A stretch of 24,791 nt of DNA, taken from JAIPEK01 sp041685935. GTDB taxonomy: Bacteria; Desulfobacterota; Desulfobacteria; Desulfobacterales; Desulfobacteraceae. This document shows, in pieces, positions 1 to 6,903 of the stretch. The DNA is taken from positions 1-24,791 of the forward strand of contig JAWLES010000017.1 of NCBI GenBank assembly GCA_041685935.1. The letters are read 5' to 3'. A model generated the notes under the pieces. The model was not told the origin of the DNA, did not search any database, and worked only from the letters and a program-made list of their open reading frames with translations. The translations under genes and the position numbers were made by a program. Numbering within the stretch: the stretch's first letter is position 1; every line of letters begins with the position of its first letter.

Positions 1-86
1 CTCCGAAGAGAACTTTCTCGTTCGACTTGCATGTGTTAAGCACGCCGCCAGCGTTCATTCTGAGCCAGGATCAAACTCTCCAGTTT
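1..86 (-). rRNA. rrs: 16S ribosomal RNA, 5' end only (partial)
   Basis: The minus strand carries the universal bacterial 27F site (AGAGTTTGATCCTGGCTCAG at 79-60), followed by the conserved GAACGCTGGCGGCGTGCTTAA and ACATGCAAGTCGAACG blocks. Aligning the 27F site to E. coli numbering puts mature nucleotide 1 near position 86. The gene runs off the left edge of the window, so only about 86 nt are present. The first variable region begins AACGAGAAAG, which I associate with Desulfobacterales 16S genes; this is recall, not a search. The gene is transcribed in the same direction as tyrS, which lies immediately upstream. Confidence 0.97.
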
Positions 87-97
87 GTATCCTAATC

Positions 98-116
98 CGG
101 CACCATAACAGTGCCG
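98..116 (-). repeat. small hairpin just upstream of 16S
   Basis: CGGCAC (98-103) pairs perfectly with GTGCCG (111-116) around a 7-nt loop. It lies in the transcribed rRNA leader, 12 nt before the mature 16S 5' end. It could be part of the 16S processing stem or a small leader structure. No T-tract follows, so it is not a terminator. Confidence 0.5.
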
Positions 117-159
117 AAACGTCTCTCTTTATCGACCCGCTTCTTGCTTCATTGACCGG

Positions 160-173
160 TTTTCAAAGATCAA
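160..173 (-). promoter_or_regulatory. boxA-like rRNA antitermination element
   Basis: The minus-strand leader reads TTTGATCTTTGAAAA here, which resembles the boxA element (core TGCTCTTTAACA, often followed by GAAAA) found in bacterial rRNA leaders and recognised by NusB/NusE. The position, between the rrn promoter and the 16S 5' end, is the expected one. The match is partial, so confidence is moderate. Confidence 0.5.
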
Positions 174-177
174 ACCG

Positions 178-211
178 CTGGTCACAACTCGCTTACCTCT
201 GTGGTGACCAA
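178..211 (-). repeat. rrn leader inverted repeat / hairpin
   Basis: TGGTCACAAC (179-188) and GTGGTGACCA (201-210) form a 10-bp stem with one G-T wobble and a 12-nt loop. On the minus strand it starts about 7 nt after the predicted transcription start of the rRNA operon, so the nascent leader would open with this hairpin. No T-tract follows. Confidence 0.55.
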
Positions 212-223
212 CAAAACCCGAAC

Positions 224-252
224 TATATACACCCCACAAAAAGTTTTGTCAA
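224..252 (-). promoter_or_regulatory. rRNA operon sigma70-type promoter
   Basis: On the minus strand a perfect -35 TTGACA (252-247) is followed by a 17-bp spacer and a -10 TATATA (229-224), then a GC-containing discriminator (GTTCGGG). The start site should lie near 217, giving a leader of about 130 nt before 16S. The -35 box begins only 7 bp after the tyrS stop codon (262-260), and I see no terminator between the two genes. Confidence 0.8.
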
Positions 253-259
253 ACAATTT

Positions 260-1552
260 TTAAACTTGTTCGAGAATAATTTTATGGTACCGCTTTTTCC
301 CCGCCCGGAACAGGACTTCTCCGTCCTTGAAATCTTCAAGGGTAATCAGGGCATCCGCCGACTCGATACGACTATCGTTCATGTATCCGCCGCCCTGCTT
401 AATGAGTCTTCTGGCCTCGCTTTTGGATTTGGAAAGCTCTGTATCCACGAACACGTCCACCACGGACAACCCCTTGTCCACATCACCTGAAGTCACTACT
501 GAGGAAGGCACCGACGCTTTGGAGGCATTCACTCCCTTCTTCCTCGGAATCGTGCTGGAAGGAAACAGGTCCGCTTCAATATCCGGGACACCGAACACGG
601 ATGCAGTGGCGTCGAATGCTTCGGCTGCATTTTGCTCACCGTGTGCTATGCGTGTTGCTTCATAGGCCAGAACCGCCTTGGCTTTGTTAAGCCCCTCCCC
701 TTTCAGCTCTTTCACCCTGCCGATCTCTTCCATGGGCAGCATGGTAAAAAGCGCAAGGAATCGGTCCACGTCTGCATCATCCGTATTCACCCAGTACTGG
801 TAATATTCGTACGGGGATGTACGCTCCGGATCGAGCCATACAGCTCCTTTATGGGTTTTTCCCATTTTTATTCCGCTGCTGGTTGTGATCAGGGGAAAGG
901 TAATGCCGAATGCCTGCTGATTAAGAGTTCTCCTGACCAGATCGATTCCGGACACAATATTGCCCCACTGATCGCTCCCTCCCATCTGGAGCAGGCAGCC
1001 GTACTTTGCGGCAAGCTCCATGAAATCATACGACTGAAGGAGCATGTAGTTGAATTCAATGAAGTTCAGACCATCCTCTGAATCGAGCCTGGCCTTGTAG
1101 CTTTCCGCCTTCAGCATTTTATTTACGCTGAAATGCTTCCCCACATCCCGCAGAAAGGTAATATATTCCAGCCCCTCCAGCCAGTCTGCATTATCCAGAA
1201 GGAATCCCTTTTCCTCTGAAAAATCAATGAACCGCCCCACCTGTTTCCTGATGCCCTGCTTGTTCTCCTCGATCTGATCTTTGGTGATGATCTGCCTCAT
1301 CTCGGTCTTGCCGGAAGGATCCCCGATCAGTCCGGTTCCCCCTCCGACAAGGGCGATCGGCCTGTGACCGGCTTTCTGCATATGGGCGAGCGCCATCAGG
1401 CAGACAAGGCTTCCCACATGGAGGCTCGAGGCGGTCGGGTCAAACCCGATGTAACAGGTTATACTTTTTTTGGAAAGGTAATCCCTAAGCTCTTCTTCGT
1501 GGGTCACATCTTCCACGAAGCCCCGCTCGATCAATATATCAAGAACATTCAT
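260..1552 (-). CDS. tyrS: tyrosyl-tRNA synthetase
   Basis: A cytoplasmic class I synthetase that charges tRNA-Tyr. With the start chosen here it is 430 aa, close to the bacterial norm (E. coli 424). Visible signatures are HVGS (residues 45-48, the HIGH motif), GGSDQWGN (191-198, tyrosine and adenylate binding) and KMGKT (229-233, the KMSKS loop). A C-terminal S4 RNA-binding domain covers about 365-425. The frame stays open to a TTG at 1588 inside rny, but the ATG at 1552 is preferred: it has GAGGG 10 nt upstream, and the product then begins MNVLDILIERG, aligning with other TyrRS N-termini. It starts 16 bp after the rny stop, so the two genes are probably co-transcribed. No tyrosine T-box is seen. 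The rRNA promoter follows directly with no visible terminator. Confidence 0.96.
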   Translation of the reverse strand: MNVLDILIERGFVEDVTHEEELRDYLSKKSITCYIGFDPTASSLHVGSLVCLMALAHMQKAGHRPIALVGGGTGLIGDPSGKTEMRQIITKDQIEENKQGIRKQVGRFIDFSEEKGFLLDNADWLEGLEYITFLRDVGKHFSVNKMLKAESYKARLDSEDGLNFIEFNYMLLQSYDFMELAAKYGCLLQMGGSDQWGNIVSGIDLVRRTLNQQAFGITFPLITTSSGIKMGKTHKGAVWLDPERTSPYEYYQYWVNTDDADVDRFLALFTMLPMEEIGRVKELKGEGLNKAKAVLAYEATRIAHGEQNAAEAFDATASVFGVPDIEADLFPSSTIPRKKGVNASKASVPSSVVTSGDVDKGLSVVDVFVDTELSKSKSEARRLIKQGGGYMNDSRIESADALITLEDFKDGEVLFRAGKKRYHKIILEQV

Positions 1553-1568
1553 ACCCGGTTGTCCCTCA

Positions 1569-3131
1569 TCATTTTTTTGTGTACTCAACCGATCTGGTCT
1601 CCCTTATAACAACAACCTTTACCTGCCCTGGAAAGGTAAGCTTCTCCTCGATCTGCTCTGCGATTTCCTTGGCCATAAGTGCGGACTTGCTGTCTGAAAC
1701 TTTGTCGCTTTCCGCTATTACACGGATCTCCCTTCCGGCCTGGATTGCATAGGTGTTCTCGACTCCTTCAAAAGAATTTGCAATGTTTTCAAGATCTTCC
1801 AGCCGTTTTATGTAGTTTTCCAGACTCTCTTTTCTGGCACCCGGCCTTGCCCCGGAAAGTGCGTCAGCAGCCTGGACAATGTAGTCGTATACGGTCTCAG
1901 GCAATTTGTCTTCATGATGGGCTGCTATTGCATTGACCACTATATCAGCCTCCCCGTACTTGCGGGCAAGCTTGGACCCGATAAGGGCATGCGCACCGTC
2001 AACTTCGTGATCAACGGCCTTGCCGATATCATGCAAGAGCCCCATGCGTTTTGCAAGCTTGACATCGAGCCCTAGTTCCGCTGCGATTGTTCCACTCAAA
2101 AAAGCCACTTCTATGGAATGCTGTAGCACATTCTGGGCATAACTGGTTCTGAATTTGAGTTTTCCTATCACCCTGATAAGCTCCGGATCAATGCCATGAA
2201 CACCGAGATCGAAAGCTGCCTGCTCTCCCGCCTCCTTTATAGCCGCATCCACCTCTTCAGAAACACGCTGCACCATGTCCTCTATACGTGCCGGATGAAT
2301 CCGTCCGTCCGAAATCAGCTTTTCAAGTGACAAACGGGCCACTTCCCTTCTGACCGGATTAAACCCGGAAAGTATGACCGCCTCAGGCGTATCATCAATA
2401 ATCAGATCAACTCCTGTGGCAGCCTCTATGGCCCTGATATTTCTTCCTTCCCTTCCGATAATGCGCCCCTTCATGTCGTCACCGGGCAGATGGACCACTG
2501 ATACGGTTCTTTCGGCCACATAATCCCCTGCATACCTCTGAATTGCTGTGGACAGGATTTTTTTGGCTTCTTTATCCGCCTGCTCCCTGGCTTCACTTGT
2601 AATCTTTTTCACCAGCTTGGCACCGTCAAGCCTGGCTTCTTCTTCCATGCTTTTCAGAAGAATATCCTTGGCTTCTTCACTGGTCAGTCCGGAAACGCGC
2701 TCAAGCTCCTGTTTGGTCTGCTCCAGAACCTGATTATACTTCTTTTCCTTTTCCACGGCGCCGTCAAGCCTGCTTTGCACCTCCCTTTCTTTCCTGGTTA
2801 TCTCCTGTTCCCGCTTTGCAAACTGCTCTTCCAGTCTGTCGAGCTTCTCGCTTCTGTTGGCAAGCCGCCTTTCCTCCTTCTTCAGCTCAGCCTTTGTTTC
2901 CTCGGTTTCCGCATCAAAGGCGCTTTTCATTTCCAAAAGACGGCTCTTGGCTTCAAGCTTTGCTTCTTTCAGCAGGGTTTCCGCCTTTTTCTCGGCCTCT
3001 TTTTGAATTCTCTGCTGGTCCTGTTCAAAATCGAACCTTTCCTTTTCGATTCTGCTTTTGACAAAAAAGAAAACAACGCCCGCTGCGATCAGCATACAGC
3101 CGATTACTGTGAGTATAACCACATATTCCAT
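1569..3131 (-). CDS. rny: ribonuclease Y
   Basis: A membrane-anchored endoribonuclease that starts mRNA decay in bacteria, often those without a classical RNase E degradosome. At 520 aa it has the normal family length. In order it shows one N-terminal transmembrane helix (about 4-24), a long charged coiled coil (about 28-200), a KH RNA-binding domain with GRIIGREGRN at 222-231, and an HD phosphohydrolase domain with the H367-D368 pair in LLHDIGKA and further His residues in AAHHEDK (about 404-409). The ATG at 3131 has a good AGGAGA site 8 nt upstream. It lies downstream of the 6S RNA and upstream of tyrS on the same strand. An inverted repeat and a lone TATAAT lie just upstream. Confidence 0.97.
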   Translation of the reverse strand: MEYVVILTVIGCMLIAAGVVFFFVKSRIEKERFDFEQDQQRIQKEAEKKAETLLKEAKLEAKSRLLEMKSAFDAETEETKAELKKEERRLANRSEKLDRLEEQFAKREQEITRKEREVQSRLDGAVEKEKKYNQVLEQTKQELERVSGLTSEEAKDILLKSMEEEARLDGAKLVKKITSEAREQADKEAKKILSTAIQRYAGDYVAERTVSVVHLPGDDMKGRIIGREGRNIRAIEAATGVDLIIDDTPEAVILSGFNPVRREVARLSLEKLISDGRIHPARIEDMVQRVSEEVDAAIKEAGEQAAFDLGVHGIDPELIRVIGKLKFRTSYAQNVLQHSIEVAFLSGTIAAELGLDVKLAKRMGLLHDIGKAVDHEVDGAHALIGSKLARKYGEADIVVNAIAAHHEDKLPETVYDYIVQAADALSGARPGARKESLENYIKRLEDLENIANSFEGVENTYAIQAGREIRVIAESDKVSDSKSALMAKEIAEQIEEKLTFPGQVKVVVIRETRSVEYTKK

Positions 3132-3164
3132 CTATTATTCTCCTAAATTATAGTATATCCAGAA

Positions 3165-3190
3165 TTGAACCAGCCGGGCTGCGGGTTCAA
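3165..3190 (-). repeat. inverted repeat upstream of rny
   Basis: TTGAACC (3165-3171) and GGTTCAA (3184-3190) are perfect 7-bp arms around a 12-nt loop, in which AGCC and GGCT can pair again. On the minus strand the repeat lies between the 6S RNA and rny, 34 bp before the rny start codon. The T-run (TTTTTT, 3196-3191) precedes the hairpin rather than following it, so it is not a standard intrinsic terminator for the minus strand. It may be a protein-binding site or an mRNA leader structure. Confidence 0.5.
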
Positions 3191-3275
3191 TAAAAAACGG
3201 ATGCATAATAGTTGGATAATGATTTGAGACAAGAATGGTGGAAGCCGGGCAAGGAAACAATGAAAGCAGCGGTGT

Positions 3276-3468
3276 AGCAGTTACCCCCGCCTTGTGCCGT
3301 GTTGTGCCGGTCTTTGAACCACCGGTTAAATAAGTGGGTATTCAGTAACACCTTCAGGCTTTTCCTCAATTTAGGAACATGCGCACCAGTGTCAGTGTGA
3401 ATTCCCGTTCTATGAAGCGTTAGGGCAAAGGCCGTTCTGCAATCACGTACATAGCAGGGGTAACAGCT
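3276..3468 (-). ncRNA. ssrS: 6S RNA (SsrS), about 190-200 nt
   Basis: 6S RNA binds the housekeeping RNA polymerase holoenzyme and lowers transcription in stationary phase. The terminal stem is visible: AGCTGTTACCCC (3468-3457) pairs with GGGGTAACTGCT (3287-3276) with a single T-T mismatch. The inner part lines up with E. coli 6S blocks: GGTGCGCATGTTCC, a small hairpin, then AAAAGCCT (E. coli GGTGAGCATGCTC ... GAAGCCT), and GGTTCAAAGACCGGCACAAC near the 3' side (E. coli GGTTCAAGGGTTACAGC). Its position directly downstream of zapA is a known conserved neighbourhood for ssrS. A TACAAT at 3488-3483, overlapping the last zapA codons, would start transcription near 3476. The ends given are those of the closing stem and may be off by about 10 nt. 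Confidence 0.88.
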
Positions 3469-3480
3469 GTTTGTATTCTT

Positions 3481-3774
3481 CTATTGTATTCCTTCATCTA
3501 TCTTTTTCATCAGGGATGAAATCCTCGTTTGAACCTGATCCTCTAGTATTGAATGCTCTTTTTTAAGCTCCCGAAGCTCCCTGGTAAGATCCATGGCCGC
3601 CACAAGAAGGATCGCAAGCTTGCTTTTATTTGAGGATTTGTATTTAAACTGTTCCTCAGCTCTGTGAACGTACTCTTTTAAATAGTCCGCCACATCCCAC
3701 GGGTCTTCAACACTCCCGTCGGGTTTAAAACTGAATTTTTCTCCGAACAATTCAATTGTAACGATTTCATCCAA
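3481..3774 (-). CDS. zapA: cell division protein ZapA
   Basis: A small cytoplasmic FtsZ-ring stabiliser that cross-links FtsZ protofilaments. The 97-aa product has the ZapA layout: an N-terminal beta-rich head (VTIELFGEKFSFKP and onward), a middle segment KSKLAILLVAAMDLTRELRE typical of the family, and a C-terminal coiled coil (about 65-95). The start is a TTG at 3774 with GGGAAG 3 nt upstream; the nearby ATG is out of frame. It follows a ZapB-like gene after 46 bp, and its stop codon overlaps the likely -10 box of the 6S RNA gene. The zapA-ssrS adjacency is also seen in gammaproteobacteria. Confidence 0.9.
   Translation of the reverse strand: MDEIVTIELFGEKFSFKPDGSVEDPWDVADYLKEYVHRAEEQFKYKSSNKSKLAILLVAAMDLTRELRELKKEHSILEDQVQTRISSLMKKIDEGIQ
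3483..3488 (-). promoter_or_regulatory. probable 6S RNA -10 box inside the zapA 3' end
   Basis: The minus strand reads TACAAT (5 of 6 to TATAAT) across the last zapA codons and its TAG stop, about 7-15 nt before the base of the 6S terminal stem. I do not find a convincing -35 at 16-18 bp, so this is a half-supported promoter. Confidence 0.45.
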
Positions 3775-3820
3775 TGACTTCCCTTTTTATCATATAACCA
3801 CTGATGTTCAACACAAGTGG

Positions 3821-4069
3821 TTATTGTCCCGACCCTTCTGAAAAGTTATTCAGTTTTGAGAGAAGTCCGTCAATTTTTGACCGGATAACCGCCTGCTGCT
3901 CGTTGTATTTTTCTTCGCTCTCGTTCTTGCTGTCAACCTCGGCCTGAAGAGTTTCAACCCTGGATTTCAGTTCCGCATTCTCAGCCTGCAACGAGCCGCA
4001 ATACTCGATCAAAAGATCTACCTTCTCGTCGATATCATCAAACTTATCATTTACTGTCTCATTATCCAA
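3821..4069 (-). CDS. zapB: ZapB-like coiled-coil cell division protein
   Basis: An 82-aa, acidic, almost wholly helical protein. From about residue 10 to 70 it shows continuous heptads (KVDLLIEYCGSLQAENAELK and onward) with no membrane segment. That form and its place one gene before zapA match ZapB, the coiled-coil partner that links ZapA at the Z-ring. Sequence similarity in such short coiled coils is weak, so the identification rests mainly on context. The start is a TTG at 4069 with GAGG 7 nt upstream; the ATG just before it is in another frame. A promoter with a perfect TATAAT lies 33 bp upstream. It could instead be another small septal coiled-coil protein. Confidence 0.68.
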   Translation of the reverse strand: MDNETVNDKFDDIDEKVDLLIEYCGSLQAENAELKSRVETLQAEVDSKNESEEKYNEQQAVIRSKIDGLLSKLNNFSEGSGQ

Positions 4070-4101
4070 TTCATAACCTCTAAAGCTTAATTTGCAGAAT
4101 A

Positions 4102-4131
4102 ATTATAATTCATTAGTTTTTCCAAAGTCAA
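4102..4131 (-). promoter_or_regulatory. promoter for the zapB-like/zapA genes
   Basis: The minus strand has TTGACT (4131-4126, 5 of 6), an 18-bp spacer and a perfect TATAAT (4107-4102). The start would fall near 4095, leaving a leader of about 25 nt before the TTG start of the zapB-like gene. Confidence 0.7.
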
Positions 4132-4140
4132 GATAATTAA

Positions 4141-4887
4141 TCAATCAAATGTTTTTAACAGTTTTTCCGCCTGAATCAGCTGCTCACAGGTATTGATTCC
4201 CATCATTTCATCCGCATTGTCAGCCTTTACCACTCCGGGTTTTCTCCCTTTTTTTCCGGCAATTTCAATGGCATCGGTGAGGTAATACTCTTTCTGCTTG
4301 TTTTCAGATTTAATCATGGGAATGACCTGCTCCAGAAACCCTTTATCAAAGCAGAATATGCCCGTATTAACCAGCTTCACGCTTTTCTCCCATTCGTCGG
4401 CATCAGCCTCCTCGCGTATACAGGTAATCCTGCCGGCATCATCGAGTATGATCCGCCCATACCCTGTCGGGTTTGCCACCTGGGCGGCAAGCACGGTAAG
4501 TGTATTATTGTCGCGCTCATGAGAATCTATCAGTTGGCGCAATGTCTTTTCACGAATCAGCGGGACGTCCCCGCACATGACAAGAACACGGTTTATATCC
4601 CCATCCAGCAGGGGAAGCGCTTCCTTCACCGCATCCCCGGTTCCCAGAAGATTCTCCTGAAGTACATACTTGACATTGAAACGCCTTGAAACCTCTTTTT
4701 TTACTTTTTCAGCCTGGTGGCCGACAACAATATAAACCGACTCACCAGCCAATGCTACTGCGGATTCGGCAACATACTCTATCATGGGCCTGTTATTCAC
4801 TTTATGCAGCACCTTGGGTAAATCCGACTTCATCCTGGTTCCCTTGCCTGCAGCCAGAATCACAACCCCCAAACCTGTCTTCTTCAT
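4141..4887 (-). CDS. glmU: GlmU-type uridylyltransferase domain, stand-alone (no acetyltransferase domain)
   Basis: Predicted N-acetylglucosamine-1-phosphate uridylyltransferase, making UDP-GlcNAc for peptidoglycan and LPS. Family motifs are LAAGKGTRM and its extension to LPKVLH (11-28), the Q77...LGTGDAV block, GDVP (106-109, metal-binding Asp), TGYGRI (141-146), the IREE glutamate (about 159), VNTG (173-176), KEYYLTD (199-205) and GIN (230-232). At 248 aa it holds only the nucleotidyltransferase half; bifunctional GlmU is about 456 aa with a left-handed beta-helix acetyltransferase. A promoter for the next gene follows the stop, so this is not a frameshift. Glucosamine-1-phosphate acetylation must then be done elsewhere. 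It lies after atpC, a common glmU position. No convincing Shine-Dalgarno site precedes the ATG. Confidence 0.88.
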   Translation of the reverse strand: MKKTGLGVVILAAGKGTRMKSDLPKVLHKVNNRPMIEYVAESAVALAGESVYIVVGHQAEKVKKEVSRRFNVKYVLQENLLGTGDAVKEALPLLDGDINRVLVMCGDVPLIREKTLRQLIDSHERDNNTLTVLAAQVANPTGYGRIILDDAGRITCIREEADADEWEKSVKLVNTGIFCFDKGFLEQVIPMIKSENKQKEYYLTDAIEIAGKKGRKPGVVKADNADEMMGINTCEQLIQAEKLLKTFD

Positions 4888-4912
4888 CTTTTGTAAAAAT
4901 ATCCCCGCGTGT

Positions 4913-4953
4913 AAAAAAAGAGGGGGTGCCCCATTTCAAGAAGCACCCCCTCC
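4913..4953 (-). terminator. intrinsic terminator after atpC, just before glmU
   Basis: On the minus strand GAGGGGGTGC (4952-4943) pairs perfectly with GCACCCCCTC (4929-4920) around a 13-nt loop and runs straight into TTTTTTT (4919-4913). This is a textbook Rho-independent terminator for the ATP synthase operon. The glmU start codon lies only 25 nt beyond the T-tract. Confidence 0.92.
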
Positions 4954-5015
4954 AGGATTAATCATAACGATGCCAAGGCTTTCAGCACCGCTGCACCATT
5001 TCCGTCGACTCAGGC

Positions 5016-5423
5016 CTACCTTGCTCCGGCAACTTCAAGCCTGTGCAGCGCACGCCTAAGAGCAGCTTCAGCCCGGAAATCGTCAATGTCGTCCGACTTA
5101 TCCGACAACCTTTTTTCAGCCCGCTCTTTTGCCTTTTTTGCCCGTTCAACCTCAATATCCTTTCTCCGTTCGGCGGATTCAGCCAGAATCGTAACCTTGG
5201 TAGGCAAGACTTCGGCAAAACCGCTGTTAATGAAAAGATACCGCTCTCTTCCGCTTTCATCTTTATAACGAAGCGCCCCGATTTTCAGGGAAGTGAGAAA
5301 CGGAGTATGCCCCTTAAGCGGTCCAAACTCCCCCTCGGTACCGGGAGCCACAACGCTCTGAACTTCTTCGCTGACGACTGCTTTATCAGGGGTGACCACT
5401 TCAAGAACGAATTTCTCAGTCAT
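5016..5423 (-). CDS. atpC: F1Fo ATP synthase epsilon subunit
   Basis: Part of the central stalk at the foot of gamma; it couples rotation to Fo and can inhibit ATP hydrolysis. The 135 aa show the N-terminal beta-sandwich (LEVVTPDKAVVSEEVQSVVAPG, with GEFGPLKGHTPFLTSL at about 31-46) and a C-terminal helical hairpin (about 85-135) rich in Glu, Arg and Lys. The ATG at 5423 has GGGGGA 6-7 nt upstream and lies 16 bp after atpD. It is the last gene of the operon and is followed by an intrinsic terminator. Confidence 0.96.
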   Translation of the reverse strand: MTEKFVLEVVTPDKAVVSEEVQSVVAPGTEGEFGPLKGHTPFLTSLKIGALRYKDESGRERYLFINSGFAEVLPTKVTILAESAERRKDIEVERAKKAKERAEKRLSDKSDDIDDFRAEAALRRALHRLEVAGAR

Positions 5424-5439
5424 AATGTCCCCCTATGAT

Positions 5440-6855
5440 TTATGCCTTGGCCTTTTCTGCTTTTTCTCTTGCTTCCTCGATTGAGCCTACCATGTAAAAA
5501 GCGCTTTCAGGAAGGTCGTCATGCTTTCCGTCAATGATCTCCTTGAAAGATCGTACAGTATCCTCAACCTTTACAAACTTCCCTGGCATGCCGGTGAAGG
5601 TTTCAGCAACATGGAAGGGCTGGGACAGGAATCTTTGCAGCTTTCTCGCCCGCTGTACGGTAAGCTTGTCTTCGTCGGAAAGCTCATCCATACCAAGGAT
5701 TGCGATGATATCCTGCAGCTCCTTGTACTTCTGGAGCGTTTTCTGCACCGTCCGTGCAACTTCGTAGTGCTCTTCACCGATGTATGCTGCGTCAAGAATT
5801 CTGGACGTGGAATCCAGCGGGTCGACAGCCGGGTAAATACCAAGCTCTGCAATCTGCCTTGAAAGAACAACCGTTCCGTCCAGATGGGCAAAAGTTGTTG
5901 CCGGTGCCGGGTCGGTCAGGTCGTCTGCAGGCACGTAAACACACTGTACCGCTGTAATCGAGCCTTTATCGGTTGAAGTGATCCGCTCCTGGAGCTCGCC
6001 GAGATCAACCGCAAGAGTCGGCTGATAACCAACCGCGGACGGCATACGGCCGAGTGTTGCGGAAACTTCCTGGCCCGCCTGGGTAAACCGGAATATGTTG
6101 TCAATGAACAAAAGCACGTCCTGGCCTTCTTCATCCCGGAAGTACTCTGCACAGGTCAGGGCGGAAAGGGCAACCCTTGCACGGGCTCCCGGCGGCTCCG
6201 TCATCTGTCCGTAAACCAGCGAACATTTGGGAAGAACCCCTGAATCCTTCATCTCGTGATACAGGTCGTTTCCTTCACGGGTTCGCTCTCCGACCCCTCC
6301 GAAAACGGATATACCGCCGTGCTGCATGGCGATATTGTTTACCATCTCCATCATGATAACTGTTTTTCCGACTCCCGCACCCCCGAACATCCCCATTTTA
6401 CCGCCCCTGGGGAACGGTACGAGAAGGTCGATTACCTTGACGCCGGTCTCAAGAACCCGCACACTTGTGTCCTGCTCGGTAAAACCGGGGGCGAGCCGGT
6501 GGATGGATCTCATCTTTTCCTGGCTTACCGGTCCGAGCCCGTCAACGGGTTTTCCCACAACATTGAGAACCCTGCCGAGGGATGCTTCACCAGTGGGCAT
6601 CTGTATGGGTTTTCCGGTATCCTTCACAGGCATGCCTCTCTGGAGACCGTCGGTTACGTCCATACCGATACAGCGGACGATGTTGTCTCCAAGATGCTGT
6701 GCAACCTCAATAACCAGGTTATCCTCTTCATCGTTGATCGCGGGGTTGGTGATGGTTAAGGCAGTCAGAACCGCGGGCAGTTTCCCGGGTTCGAACTCCA
6801 CGTCAACAACAGCACCGAGAACCTGTACTATCTTTCCTATATTTTGTTCAGCCAT
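5440..6855 (-). CDS. atpD: F1Fo ATP synthase beta subunit (catalytic)
   Basis: The catalytic F1 subunit, which makes ATP at the alpha/beta interface. The 471 aa have the family length. The P-loop GGAGVGKT is at 158-165, the catalytic glutamate is E190 in GERTREGND, and the DELSDED motif near the C-terminal domain corresponds to the usual DELSEED lever that contacts gamma. The ATG at 6855 has GGAGGA 8 nt upstream. It lies between atpG (48-bp gap) and atpC (16-bp gap). Nothing suggests a V-type or N-ATPase paralogue. Confidence 0.98.
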   Translation of the reverse strand: MAEQNIGKIVQVLGAVVDVEFEPGKLPAVLTALTITNPAINDEEDNLVIEVAQHLGDNIVRCIGMDVTDGLQRGMPVKDTGKPIQMPTGEASLGRVLNVVGKPVDGLGPVSQEKMRSIHRLAPGFTEQDTSVRVLETGVKVIDLLVPFPRGGKMGMFGGAGVGKTVIMMEMVNNIAMQHGGISVFGGVGERTREGNDLYHEMKDSGVLPKCSLVYGQMTEPPGARARVALSALTCAEYFRDEEGQDVLLFIDNIFRFTQAGQEVSATLGRMPSAVGYQPTLAVDLGELQERITSTDKGSITAVQCVYVPADDLTDPAPATTFAHLDGTVVLSRQIAELGIYPAVDPLDSTSRILDAAYIGEEHYEVARTVQKTLQKYKELQDIIAILGMDELSDEDKLTVQRARKLQRFLSQPFHVAETFTGMPGKFVKVEDTVRSFKEIIDGKHDDLPESAFYMVGSIEEAREKAEKAKA

Positions 6856-6903
6856 TTAATTATTCCTCCTGTTAAAGCTGTTTTTGTATATCATCCGATC
6901 GAT

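Noticed and set aside
1553..1588. Upstream TTG start of tyrS giving 442 aa
   Set aside because: It overlaps rny, adds a non-homologous N-terminus, and the ATG at 1552 has a ribosome site and aligns with TyrRS N-termini.
3187..3369. Minus-strand 60-aa open frame between zapA and rny
   Set aside because: It overlaps the 3' half of the 6S RNA and has no ribosome site; the RNA explains the region.
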